Shown piece after piece: positions 53,617 through 62,460 of a stretch of DNA of 64,000 nt. The stretch comes from Symbiodinium natans (taxonomy: Eukaryota; Sar; Dinophyceae; Suessiales; Symbiodiniaceae), in assembly GCA_905221605.1 (NCBI GenBank), contig CAJNDS010002728.1, positions 186,001-250,000 on the forward strand, in the 5' to 3' direction. The stretch's first letter is position 1. Each line of letters begins with the position of its first letter. The notes under the pieces were generated by a model, which was not told where the DNA came from, made no database searches, and worked only from the letters and a program-made list of their open reading frames with translations. The translations under genes and the position numbers were made by a program.

Positions 53617-53718
53617 CCCCCCCCCCCCCCCCTCCCTCAAAAAAATCAGGAAATAATGATACCCTTATTACCCCTGTAGGGAAGAACATTTTCACTTTTT
53701 TCGGGGGGGGGGGGGGGG
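53617..53718. mobile_element. possible element bounded by poly-C and poly-G
   Basis: gaac then 16 C on the left and 16 G then gttc on the right, with c-tcaaaaaaat/attttcactttttt-type inner ends. Looks like a hairpin of about 100 bp. Confidence 0.35.
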
Positions 53719-53999
53719 TTCATAAGCAAACAGTAGAGAGCCCGCAAAGAGACGTCTCTGAAGCGCAGTCCACGATTCCAAGTCCACGGTGCGAGCAATC
53801 GGCGGGATCTGTGCAAGGAATGGGTTTTCGTTTACAAAACCCCTTTCAGCCCTAAGACCACTACACCCCAAACACCAACCCCCCCCCCCCCCCAAACCCT
53901 AAACCCTATAAGCCCCTAAAACCCTAAGAGCCCTTTTATAAGCCCTACAGCCCTAAGCCCTGCACCCTGAGCCGCCGGAGAAGGGGTGCTCGCTTACGG

Positions 54000-54112
54000 G
54001 CTTTTTTTTTTTTTTTTAATTTCTTTGTTTTTGTTTTTTTTTTTTTTAAGTTCATTTTTTTGAGTTTGTTTTTTAATTTCTTTTTTTTTGGGTTTTTTAA
54101 TTTCTTTTTTTT
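54000..54112. repeat. T-rich tract
   Basis: T runs broken by g, 'aatttctttttttttggg' repeated. Confidence 0.9.
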
Positions 54113-54482
54113 GGGGGGACCATCTTTATCGCTTAGTGTTGAGGATATCGCTTAGTGGTTAGGAACTCCCTAAGGCAAGAGAGGCACTAGAGATGTCCAA
54201 GTTGTGGGAAACCTTTTGAACCCAAGCTGGTCCCTAAACAATCTGAACCCTAAACCGTCCCGCCCCCACTCAAAACAGCTAAACACCCCGAACCCCACAC
54301 CCTGAAACCCCTCAAACCTCCACATCTCCCAAAGAATTCCCGAAACCACAAGTATCCCTATACCGCCGTAAACCCTAAACCCCCCAAACCCGAAACCCTA
54401 ACCCCCTAAATCCCAAACCCCAAACCCTCAACCCCAAAATCCAAACCCGAACCCCCTTCCCTCCCCACACCCCAACAGAGAC

Positions 54483-54604
54483 ACCCTAAACCCTAAACCC
54501 TAAACCCTAAACCCTAAACCCTAAACCCTAAACCCCAAACCCTAAACCCTAAACCCTAAACCCCAAACCCTAAACCCCAAACCCTAAACCCTAAACCCTA
54601 AACC
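54483..54604. repeat. CCCTAAA/CCCCAAA array
   Basis: About 17 units. The phrase ccctccccacaccccaacag occurs with a small change on both sides (54467 and 54607), a direct repeat around the array. Confidence 0.94.
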
Positions 54605-54623
54605 CCCTCCCTCCCCCACACCC

Positions 54624-54740
54624 CAACAGAGCCTGCAACAGCGCTGCAAGGAGTCGCGCGGCCGCGGCCAGGGAGGCAGCGACCACCTCGCCGGGCGCCT
54701 GGCGGTCCCAACAAGTTCGGGCGGAAGGTGGGCCAAATGA
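54624..54740 (+). CDS. candidate terminal exon
   Basis: 38 codons and TGA: QQSLQQRCKESRGRGQGGSD then HLAGRLAVPTSSGGRWAK. A second frame ends APGGPNKFGRK at a donor-like AAG|GTGGGC. Confidence 0.35.
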   Translation, partial: QQSLQQRCKESRGRGQGGSDHLAGRLAVPTSSGGRWAK

Positions 54741-55017
54741 GGGTTTTAGGGCTTAGGGTTTTTGGGGTTTTAGGGTTTTCGGGTTTTTGGGTTTTGGGGT
54801 TTTAGGGGTTTTTGGGTTTTTCGGGTTTTTGGGTTTAGGGTTTTCGGGTTTAGGGTTTTAGGGACTCCCCAAAGCAACTCGAATCCCCCAGAGTTTCCCC
54901 AGCATGCCCGCGTCTGCCCTTTGTCGCACGTGGCCATTGTTTGTCTGCAGTGAAACTTCTGTGTGAGCCCGGGGGCCCAGTTTCCAAGAGAAACAGAGGA
55001 GACGTAAGCACAAAGAA

Positions 55018-55085
55018 CCCTAACCCTAAACCCTAAACCCTAAACCCTAAACCCTAAACCCTAAACCCTAAACCCTAAACCCTAA
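55018..55085. repeat. CCCTAAA array
   Basis: About 9 copies. Confidence 0.95.
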
Positions 55086-55436
55086 AGTCCCGAAGGCGGC
55101 ATAAGGTTGCGAACTGAGCCCCTAGGCTCTAGTCCAGGGTCGAACCCTGGGCTCCTGGGTTCCGAACTCCCAGCCGAAGAAGCTGAAAGAAGGGCCAGGG
55201 TTTCTTTAGGGTTTAGGGTTTAGGTTTTAGGGTTTAGGGTTTCTTTAGGGTTTAGGGTTTTTAGGGTTTAGGGTTTGTTTAGGGTCTAGGGTTTTCTTTA
55301 GGGAATCGGATTCTGGCGATTATAGGGTTTATAGGGTTTATAGGGTTTACGCTGAAGGGGCAGAGCCACTTGACTTGACGCGCTGTGGCACTTGCGTGTG
55401 AGCACTCTACGTCACTTCTACGAGAAGGCAAAATTT

Positions 55437-55597
55437 CCCAGAGAGCCCAATCCCCCTTGATTCAGGAATATATCATATCAAGGATCCCTACATAAATGAA
55501 GGTATATTCCTTCATTCAGGGGTACCTTAAACCATATCAAGGATCCCTAGATAAATGACGGTATATTCCTTAATTCAGGGGTCTTGGGCTCTCTGGG
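55437..55597. mobile_element. family-2 MITE-like element, internally duplicated
   Basis: 161 bp with inverted ends CCCAGAGAGCCCAA/TTGGGCTCTCTGGG, closely related to the PPR-gene insertion (48529-48637). Its middle holds two near-identical direct copies of about 60 bp (catatcaaggatccctaNataaatgaNggtatattcctt). Confidence 0.65.
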
Positions 55598-55718
55598 AGT
55601 TTGAAGGGATACCACCTTGAGGACTGCACAGGTGAAGAAGAGTTCATATGAGCAGACGTCCCCAGGAAGAAGAGCTGAGAAGACTTTGCTCAGCGTCTGG
55701 TGGTGCCTGCTTAAAGAC

Positions 55719-56690
55719 TCAGGCAAGAGGCTTGCGCCCGGAAATAAAGGAAGTCACGCCCATCTCCTGCTGCTTCGCAGTATGCTGCAGGATGTACGCC
55801 TGCTCCTCCTCCGCCGTCCATGACGTCATCTTCTCACAGAGTTCGAGGATCTCCTCTTCGCTCGCGTCCTCAAAGAAAGAATCTGTCTTGGCCCACTTCA
55901 TCGGCTTGCTCTTGAAGATCGAGAACTGCTCCTTAAGAGGGATATCGTACAAGGTCCTGGTGTGGGGAGTGACCACCACGTCCACGAAGCCAACGTCCTT
56001 CAGCAAGTCTTGCAGCTCCTCCACTTTGGGGAATCGCTCAATGTAGCGTGCAAGGACGACGGGGAGTAGGTTCTTGAACCAGAAACAGTCACGTGCCTGC
56101 TCGTGCCCCACCGTGTTGATCAGCACCTCACCACCAGGGCGGATCATGTCAAATAGTGCCTTGAAGATCTCGCGGATGCGATGCAGGACGTGGGCACGAT
56201 CTGTGTTTTGGCTAGGTTCTTTGGCATTTACCACAGTAAGGTGGTGCAGCACCTGCACGATGATTGCAACATCGGCGTGCGTGGCAGGGTCTGATGCGAG
56301 CTTTGGAAGTTCTTGCTGCGCACACCCATGCGTACAGAGCACGTTGTCGAACCCCTCCTCTTGGCAACGCCTCTCGCAGTGGGCCAACATGGCCTTGTTG
56401 TACTCGAGCGCACGCACCGACTTGGCATGGCGCGCGATGGCCAACACATTGTTGCCAGTTCCCGCACCAACTTCAATGACATCCTTCCCGGCACAGTGCT
56501 CATTCAAAACATCAGCGAACAAGCACTTGCGGAGCTCAGCGTAGGTGTCGGCGGTGTCAGAGTAGTTGCAGAAATCCGGCACCAGATTGGAGACCACTTC
56601 GGCCATGTGGGCAAACCACTGACCTCGGGAACACTGCCAACCCTTGAATTCTTCACCGAATAAGGGTCCCAAAACCCCACAAACATACAC
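55719..56690 (-). CDS. class I SAM-dependent methyltransferase
   Basis: A long intact minus-strand frame of up to 323 codons, the most convincing gene here. Motif I VIEVGAGTGNN (residues 71-81) is the SAM-binding glycine loop. The acidic residue after strand 2 is in ALEYNKAML (94-102), motif IV-like ADVAIIVQVLHHL follows (139-151), and MIRPGGEVLINT (182-193) is the usual post-motif strand. The fold is clear but the substrate is not. The C-terminal third (LLKDVGFVDVVVTPHTRTLY and an acidic helical tail) resembles soluble small-molecule or protein methyltransferases. The first codon of the open frame is GTG. The first real ATG is residue 29 (MAEVVSNLVPDF), and CCCGAGGTCAG just before it could be a 3' splice site, so the first 25 or so residues are doubtful. 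A family-2 hairpin element lies 120 bp beyond the stop. Confidence 0.8.
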   Translation of the reverse strand: MYVCGVLGPLFGEEFKGWQCSRGQWFAHMAEVVSNLVPDFCNYSDTADTYAELRKCLFADVLNEHCAGKDVIEVGAGTGNNVLAIARHAKSVRALEYNKAMLAHCERRCQEEGFDNVLCTHGCAQQELPKLASDPATHADVAIIVQVLHHLTVVNAKEPSQNTDRAHVLHRIREIFKALFDMIRPGGEVLINTVGHEQARDCFWFKNLLPVVLARYIERFPKVEELQDLLKDVGFVDVVVTPHTRTLYDIPLKEQFSIFKSKPMKWAKTDSFFEDASEEEILELCEKMTSWTAEEEQAYILQHTAKQQEMGVTSFISGRKPLA

Positions 56691-57002
56691 GCCTAGCCCC
56701 TAAACACCAATGCCTATAGTGTCGGAGGCTGAAGAAATGCCAAGATTATTGCCTTCAACCACTTTTCTGGAGAGCGAAAGCAGAAACTACCCTTGAAACC
56801 CTAAACCCCAACACGAACCAAACATTCTCCCAGTTGTGTAGGCCCGAGGCCCATGCCAGTGGGCAGTGGGGGCTCCCTAAACCCTAAACCCTAAACCCTA
56901 AACCCTAAACCCGAAACCCCAAACCCTAAACCCTAAACCTCCTTGGGCATTCTTGGCCTGACAGGGTGTGGCCCCGGCGGTCAGGATGCAAGGGCTGGGA
57001 GT

Positions 57003-57158
57003 CTAGGCTCAAGAGCAACCTAGGAACAAAAAACTGGGTTTAGGGCTTAGGGCTGATGGATTAGGGTTTAGGGTCTGGGGTCTGGGGTCTGGGGTTGGGG
57101 TTAACAAGGCAACATATAACCCTTAAGAGAGGGAGCAAGGGCCTACTCGCGTCCTAGG
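57003..57158. mobile_element. family-5 element with TTTAGGG variants inside
   Basis: ctaggctcaagagcaaccta at the start and gggcctactcgcgtcctagg at the end, separated by TTTAGGG and GGGTCTG repeats (57038-57103) absent from other copies. Confidence 0.4.
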
Positions 57159-57349
57159 AGTTTAGGGTCTAGGGGCAAGGATTGAAATTGGATTTAGGTT
57201 TTTTATTCGGATTGAGGGCAGCTTAGGATTTCAGCATATTTCACCATTTGGGGTTCAGGGTTGAGGGTTTAGGGTTTAGGGACCCCGGTTTAGGATTTAG
57301 GGTTTAGGGTTTAGGGTTTAGGGTTTAGGGGGGGGGGGGGGCTTCTAGG

Positions 57350-57430
57350 TTGGATGCACTGCGCTTCGGGGCGGAATCAGGCTCAAGAGCGTTAACCCAA
57401 TCATCCCCAGACCCTCAAACCTTGAGCCCC
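57350..57430 (+). CDS. candidate exon
   Basis: LDALRFGAESGSRALTQSSP then DPQTLSP, after a run of G and before TTTAGGG. Confidence 0.35.
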
Positions 57431-57505
57431 AAACCCCCAACCCGAAATGTGAGAAGGGTTTAGGGTTTAGGGTTTAGGGTTTAGGGTTTAGGGACCCCCA
57501 ACCCC

Positions 57506-57610
57506 CTGTACCGCAACCCCTCAGGGGTGTTGAGCTTCGGGCTGCGCCAATGGGCGATCTTGAAAACCGGCAAGCTCGGGCCAGTGAATAAATGCTGCGG
57601 GATGTTTGCG
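57506..57610 (+). CDS. candidate exon
   Basis: 35 codons: LYRNPSGVLSFGLRQWAILK then TGKLGPVNKCCGMFA, ending at a GT donor (GCG|GTATAG). Next feature on the strand is a pure TTTAGGG tract. Confidence 0.5.
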
Positions 57611-57644
57611 GTATAGGGTTTAGGGTTTAGGGTTTAGGGTTTAG
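57611..57644 (+). other. possible mini-intron made of TTTAGGG
   Basis: 34 bp, GTATAGGG then TTTAGGG copies ending TTTAG, lying exactly between two open islands. GT-AG ends with G after the acceptor. Very short for an intron. Confidence 0.3.
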
Positions 57645-57651
57645 GGCATAC

Positions 57652-57729
57652 GGGCTGCTTTTTGTTCGCATCAAAGCTCTACCTGCGCTCCAGGTTGCCC
57701 ACAGCTTCTCGCAAGTAACCTTTCGATAG
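57652..57729 (+). CDS. candidate exon
   Basis: GLLFVRIKALPALQVAHSFS then QVTFR and TAG. If the 57611-57644 intron is used, the frame would instead be AGIRAAFCSHQSSTCAPGCP, also open. Confidence 0.45.
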   Translation, partial: GLLFVRIKALPALQVAHSFSQVTFR

Positions 57730-57893
57730 TAGGTAGAACCCTAAACCCTAAACCCTAAACCCTCAACCCTAAACCCTAAACCCTAAACCCTCAAGCCGGA
57801 AGTGGCCCTCTGCAGGTTGCCTGTAACATTCGCAAAAGCCTCCTTGGGGGTGTTGTCAGGATGAAGCTTAGGATTACCCCGACCCAAACCCTA

Positions 57894-57995
57894 CTTGGAG
57901 GTTCAGGGTACTTAGTAACCAAGTTTGAGTATAGTTAGAACCCACTTATAAGCATCTTAAGTACCCTCATGGGGTTGTAATTGGCTTGTAAGTAC
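57894..57995. mobile_element. family-3 MITE-like element, truncated
   Basis: Starts cttggaggttcagggtactt and matches 58306-58438 for its first 95 bp or so, then lacks the right end. Confidence 0.55.
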
Positions 57996-58305
57996 AGTCA
58001 TAAGGTTTTGGGCGTAGGTCGTGCAACATTCGACCCTCAAACGACTCGATGCCGGAACCCTCGAGCCCTGACGCCCCAAAACCTAGAGTCCCTAAGCCCT
58101 CATGTAGGTTACCCGGGAACCAAATCATGAGTTGTTAACGGCTTCCTGCCTCCAAAAAAAATTGGAAAAAAACACACTTCTGGGCATCCTAAACCCTAAA
58201 CCCTAGACCCTAACCCCTAAAGCCTAGTAGTACAATGGTAGACACACACTCAACCCTCTAGAAACGGCAGCCTGCACAACCCTAAACCCCAAACCCCAAA
58301 CCCTA

Positions 58306-58438
58306 CTTGGAGGTTCAGGGTACTTAGTAACCAAGTTTGAGTATAGTTAGAACCCACTTATAAGCCCCTTAAGTACCCTAATGGGGTTCTAATTGGCTAC
58401 AGTTATAACTGGGATGCTAAGTACCCTCAACCTCCAAG
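58306..58438. mobile_element. family-3 MITE-like element, full copy
   Basis: 133 bp with 22-bp inverted ends (CTTGGAGGTTCAGGGTACTT, one mismatch to the other end) and inner inverted repeats (agttagaacc.. / ..ggttctaatt). A diverged copy lies at about 10014-10140. Confidence 0.65.
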
Positions 58439-58669
58439 GAAACCCCAAACCCAAAAAAACACTACACCTAAACCCCGAACCCTAAACCACAGAGCCTAAA
58501 CCCTAAACCCCAAACCCTAAACCCTAAACCCCAAACCCCAAATCCTAACCCTAAACCCCCAAACCCTTCTGTCAAGGGGGGGGCACCTCCTCAAAGCGCG
58601 GCACCAGTGCCAGGGTTTGGAGAGCCTCTCGTTGGCGGGCGGCGAGGTTTGCCCAGGGCTTCTCATGGG

Positions 58670-58795
58670 TTTAGGGTTTAGGGTTTAGGGTTTAGGGTTT
58701 GGGGTTTGGGGTTTGGGGTTTGGGGTTTGGGGTTTGGTTTGGGGTTTGGGGTTTGGGGTTTGGGGTTTGGGGTTTGGGGTTTGGGGTTTAGGGTT
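58670..58795. repeat. TTTAGGG then TTTGGGG array
   Basis: Four canonical units then about 13 TTTGGGG units. Confidence 0.96.
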
Positions 58796-59244
58796 GTTTC
58801 CCTACTTAAGCCCAATTAAGGTCATTTAGGAGGGAACCTAGGGGGGGGTGGTGTAGAGATGGGTATACCATAGTAATAGTAGGGGAACTCTTGAGCTTCA
58901 GGACTTTGTTGCAAGGTTCTGAGTTCAGAGTATGGAAGCCTTTTAGGGTTCAGGAAAGTTCCGATTTCAGATGTTCGAGGGGCTCGGAGGGTGTAGGGGC
59001 AGCCAGAAGGTTTTGAGTTTAAGGAGTGTAGGGTTGGGTTTAAGGAGATTGCGGCTTGCAAGCTGGAAGGGGCTTGTTAGGGAAGCTTCGGGGAGTTTTC
59101 GGGACAAGCGATAGCAGGGTCTTCAATGATCTTAAGTAAGGCCCAAAACTAATCCCAAACCCTAAATCCTAAACTCGTGACCCTAACCTCTAAGCCTTAA
59201 ACCCTATTGGCCCATTGGGAAATTGAGGGCTCTTTGGCCTGCAG

Positions 59245-59316
59245 TGGCAGCAGAGTGATGGAGGACGGTTCGTCGTCGTCCGCACGGCAGCTGGCAGGTA
59301 CAGCATGGTGCAGAGG
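59245..59316 (+). CDS. candidate exon with a good acceptor
   Basis: ctctttggcctgcag|TGG precedes WQQSDGGRFVVVRTAAGRYS then MVQR. TTTAGGG follows. Confidence 0.5.
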
Positions 59317-59653
59317 GTTTAGGGTTTAGGGTTTAGGGTTTAGGGTTTAGGGTCGAAAATGCAGGTAGGGTTCAGGGGCATTAGGTTCAGGGCATCGGGG
59401 CGTTGAGGCGGTTGAGTGTTTCGGGGAGGAGGGTGCAGGACCTATGGGATTTGCAGTTCAGGTGTTGGGCTCGCCTTGTTTGCGGTCTTAGGCTCTCACA
59501 GTTTCAGTGCCCCTAAACCCTAAACCCTAAACCCTAAACCCGAAACCCGAAACCCTAAACCCTAAACCCGAAACCTAAGAACATGCCAAGGACCCTGGGC
59601 TGCCAAGCTCATGGTGCTGCGTTGGGCTTCAGGGGTTTGGGATTTAGGGTTTT

Positions 59654-59765
59654 AGGAGTTTTTTTTAGGAGTGTTTTTTTAGGAGTGTTTTCTTAGGAGT
59701 GTTTTTTAAGGAGTGTTTTTTTAGGAGTGTTTTTTAAGGAGTGTTTTTTTAGGAGTGTTTTTTTA
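59654..59765. repeat. TTTTTTTAGGAGTG array
   Basis: About eight copies of a 14-bp unit (agtgttttttTaagg/tagg), different from the telomere motif but sharing TTTAGG. Confidence 0.92.
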
Positions 59766-59914
59766 GGGTTCTCGGGTTCAGGGTTTTGGGGTCTTAGGGT
59801 TTTGTAGGGTTTACGGCTTGACGGCCTTAGGGTTAGGGCTTATGAGGCTTATAAGGCTTGGGGCTGAGCCTTCTAGGGCTTCATAGGGCTTAGGGCTCCA
59901 GATTGTTTTCGCAG

Positions 59915-60028
59915 CAAGTTCGGGGCCTGCAAACGCTGTCGATGCCGGCGTCTGACCGTAAGCCGAGCCGCAGAATGTCCTGTGCCGCGTGGGGGAAAAC
60001 TCAAGCATTCACTCTGGCCCAAGGGAGG
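59915..60028 (+). CDS. candidate exon with a good acceptor
   Basis: gattgttttcgcag| precedes QVRGLQTLSMPASDRKPSRR then MSCAAWGKTQAFTLAQGR, running into TTTAGGG. The minus strand is also open (SPTRHRTFCGSAYGQTPAST). Confidence 0.45.
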
Positions 60029-60195
60029 GTTTAGGGTTTAGGGTTTCGGGTTTAGGGTTTAGGGCTAGGGTCTAGGGTCTAGGGATGTCTTGGGTCTAGG
60101 GTTTACGATTTAAGCTTGCTAGGGCAGATATAAACCCCTAACCCCTTGAGCCTCCTACAGCTCCGAACCCCGGAATCCTAAGCCCAAACCTGAAA

Positions 60196-60274
60196 CCTAA
60201 GGGTCCATGTACCCACATAGTATAAACTTGGGCCTCACAAAGGGGTTCCTTCTTAGTAGCCTTCAAGCTGGGCC
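60196..60274. mobile_element. family 'GGGTCCATGTACC' hairpin, partial
   Basis: cctaagggtccatgtaccca then aacttgggcc, shared with 11446-11560, 17967-18097 and partly 34008-34094. The right end is missing. Confidence 0.4.
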
Positions 60275-60299
60275 GAAGCAGACTTTGCCCAAACTGGCT

Positions 60300-60418
60300 G
60301 AGGAACCCTAAGCCCTGAGCCCCTAAACCCTAAACCCTAAACCCTGAACCCTAAACCCTACACCCTAAACCCTAAACCCTAAGCCCTAAACCCTAAAACC
60401 CTAAACCCTATACTTATA
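60300..60418. repeat. CCCTAAA variant tract with flanking direct repeat
   Basis: Flanked by actggctgagg (60289-60299) and actggctgagg (60427-60437). Confidence 0.9.
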
Positions 60419-60505
60419 CCGAACCAACTGGCTGAGGCTGCCACCAAGGCAAGCGTCAGCCGCTCCAAGCGCATTTCATCCCAGGGCACATCCTTAGAGT
60501 TTAGG
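60419..60505 (+). CDS. candidate exon
   Basis: PNQLAEAATKASVSRSKRIS then SQGTSLE. Its start (actggctgagg) is repeated at 60289-60299 before the telomere-like tract. Confidence 0.5.
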
Positions 60506-60519
60506 GATGTGGAGCGTGG

Positions 60520-60626
60520 TCCCTAAACCCTAAACCCTAAACCCTAAACCCTAAACCCTAAACCCTAAACCCTAAACCCTAAACCCTAAACCCTAAACCC
60601 TAAACCCTAAACCCTAAACCCTAAAC
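60520..60626. repeat. CCCTAAA array
   Basis: About 15 perfect copies. Confidence 0.97.
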
Positions 60627-60723
60627 GGTTTCGGGTTCTTGGGGCTTTGGAGATCAGGTTGAGAGGAGGGACTTTAGGCCTTTCGGGGCTGAAGGTGTAG
60701 GTGGGAATTGAGACTTTTTGACT

Positions 60724-60820
60724 GGGATGTTCTCCCTCATATTAACAGTCCTTACTAGGGATTAGAGCATCCCCGATTGTAATCCCTATTCAGGATTGTT
60801 GGTATAAGGGGGAACATCCC
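60724..60820. mobile_element. family-1 MITE-like element, best copy
   Basis: 97 bp, nearly all stem: gggatgttctccctcatatt on the left and the complement of ggtataagggggaacatccc on the right, arms of about 41 bp with around eight mismatches, loop gagcatccccgattg. Confidence 0.7.
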
Positions 60821-60859
60821 GAATGCGTTCCCGGGTTTGAGGGCCTCAGGGCCTCAAGT

Positions 60860-61054
60860 CTAACGAAGCCTTGTCGGGCGCAGGCTTGCGGACTTCGGTT
60901 TTGAAAGGTCGGATTTGCCACTGAGGGTTAGGGTCAGGGCGCTTAGAGTTTCGCGGCTTCGCGGGGCTTGACATGGGTATTCTTGTCCCGTAAAAGACTT
61001 AAGGCAGTAAATTCTTCGATCCGACACCAAGGGATACATGGACAGACGCTGCAA
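60860..61054 (-). CDS. candidate exon, unknown
   Basis: QRLSMYPLVSDRRIYCLKSF then TGQEYPCQAPRSRETLSALT. Preceded on the coding strand by tttgagatttgcag|, a good acceptor, and by the 61076-61320 frame. Confidence 0.4.
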   Translation of the reverse strand: MQRLSMYPLVSDRRIYCLKSFTGQEYPCQAPRSRETLSALTLTLSGKSDLSKPKSASLRPTRLR

Positions 61055-61075
61055 ATCTCAAAGACCCTGAGCTCC

Positions 61076-61320
61076 TCAAACCCTTAGACGAACTCCACTG
61101 GAAAGACCCCAATGACCAAAATCACTCGGCGAAGCATCATTTTCCACGTCCGAGAGAAGACCAGAGGCGATCTCAAACACAGCCTTGCTTGGAGCATTCT
61201 TCACGCGCAGCATTGCATGTGCTTCAAGTACAAACACGCAAGAGACTGGACTAAAACATGTGCTTGGGCTTGGAGTTTGGACATTTGGTGTGGTCGAAGT
61301 CTGAAGTGAAGGCGGTAAGT
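61076..61320 (-). CDS. candidate exon, unknown
   Basis: CVFVLEAHAMLRVKNAPSKA then VFEIASGLLSDVENDASPSD and FGHWGLSSGV. The 5' side is a G run. It could be spliced to 61054-60860. Confidence 0.45.
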
Positions 61321-61839
61321 TCAACCCCCCCCCCCCCCCCCCCAAAGAAAGCTGAGTGGAACAACTACCCACCCAGAAGTCTCCCCCCCTCCCCACACAC
61401 ACAAAACAAAACAGAAGCCCTGCGCTGACCTGATAGCCGCTGCGTGCGATCAGCGTCTCCTCCGGTGGGGAGACGCTGCTCGGCGGGCTCCAGAGGAGCA
61501 GTAGCCTAGGGAAGTGAAGAGGCCGAGGGTGGAGGGTTTAGGGTTTAGGGTTTGGGGTTTCGGGTTTGGGGTTTAGGGTTTAGGGTTTGGGGTTTAGGGT
61601 TTAGGGTTTAGGGGTAAGGGCTTCGGGCTTGGGGTTTTCGGGATTTCAGGGTTTAGGGTTTTCAGGTTGAGGGCTTCGGGTTTAGGATTTCCTGTAGGGA
61701 ACAAAAGGAGATCTGGTTCCCTGAAAATCCCCTTCGTCAACAGATATCTTGCGGGACTCTTGCTGCCTAACTTCGCTACCTCCCTTTCTAAGAACCACCA
61801 ATTCTTAACAGGGCACAGTAAATCCTAAACCCTAAACCC

Positions 61840-62165
61840 CACATCCTAAGCCCGAATATCCCCAAACCCCAAACCCTAAACCCTGCAATCCTCAAACCCT
61901 AAAATCCCTCAAGTCCCTCAAGTCCCCAAAATGGATCAACCCCAAGACCTAAAAATCCTGAAATCCCTAAACCCCAAACCCTAGAACCCCTAGAACCCCT
62001 AGAATCCCTGAATCCCTAGAATCCCTAAAGTCCCTAATCCCCCTAAATCACTAAAATCCCGAAAATCCCTGAAATCCCTAAAATCCCTAAAGCCCTGAAA
62101 TCCCGAAACCCCAAACCTTAAAATCCTGAACTCCCAAACCCTTGCACCCCTAGAATCCCCAAACC
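61840..62165. repeat. degenerate CCCTAAAAT / CCCTAGAAT tract
   Basis: About 320 bp of A/C-rich 9-bp variants. Minus-strand frames here are repeat-derived (FRDFRDFRD). Confidence 0.85.
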
Positions 62166-62193
62166 CCGAAACCGATCCGGGCGGCTGCAGCGT

Positions 62194-62352
62194 CATGAGG
62201 GAATGAGGTGCCTGATATCCCCCCCTAGATATACCCATGAAGGGAGTACATAGGGCACAACCCTAAACCCTAAACCCTAAACCCAAAACCCAAAACCCAA
62301 AACCCTAAACCCTACACCCTAAACCCTAAACCCCTCATTCCCTCATTCCCTA
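62194..62352. mobile_element. family-6 element enlarged by a CCCTAAA tract
   Basis: catgagggaatgaggtgcct on the left and ccctcattccctactc on the right, with CCCTAAA repeats at 62261-62332 in between. Confidence 0.5.
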
Positions 62353-62460
62353 CTCAACAACAGTGAGTCCGGGCGGCTGCAGCGTCATGAGCGCGTGGAA
62401 GCTCAACTCGCTGGCCAGGACTTCCGGCCCCTCCTCGTCCTTGCACAAGAAGAGAACAAG
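62350..62460 (-). CDS. candidate terminal exon
   Basis: 36 codons and TAG: LVLFLCKDEEGPEVLASELS then FHALMTLQPPGLTVVE. The TAG is the first base pairs of a family-6 element. The plus strand is open too (SGRLQRHERVEAQLAGQDFR). The segment TCCGGGCGGCTGCAGCGTCA is repeated at 62176. Confidence 0.45.
   Translation of the reverse strand, partial: LVLFLCKDEEGPEVLASELSFHALMTLQPPGLTVVE

Noticed and set aside
58215-58245. tRNA-like 'agtacaatggtagacac'
   Set aside because: Resembles part of a tRNA A box, but no acceptor stem, anticodon arm or T arm could be paired around it.
61450-61475. GC hairpin AGCGTCTCC/GGAGACGCT as a terminator
   Set aside because: Intrinsic terminators are not expected in a eukaryotic nuclear genome, there is no T run, and the stem lies in a frame open on both strands.
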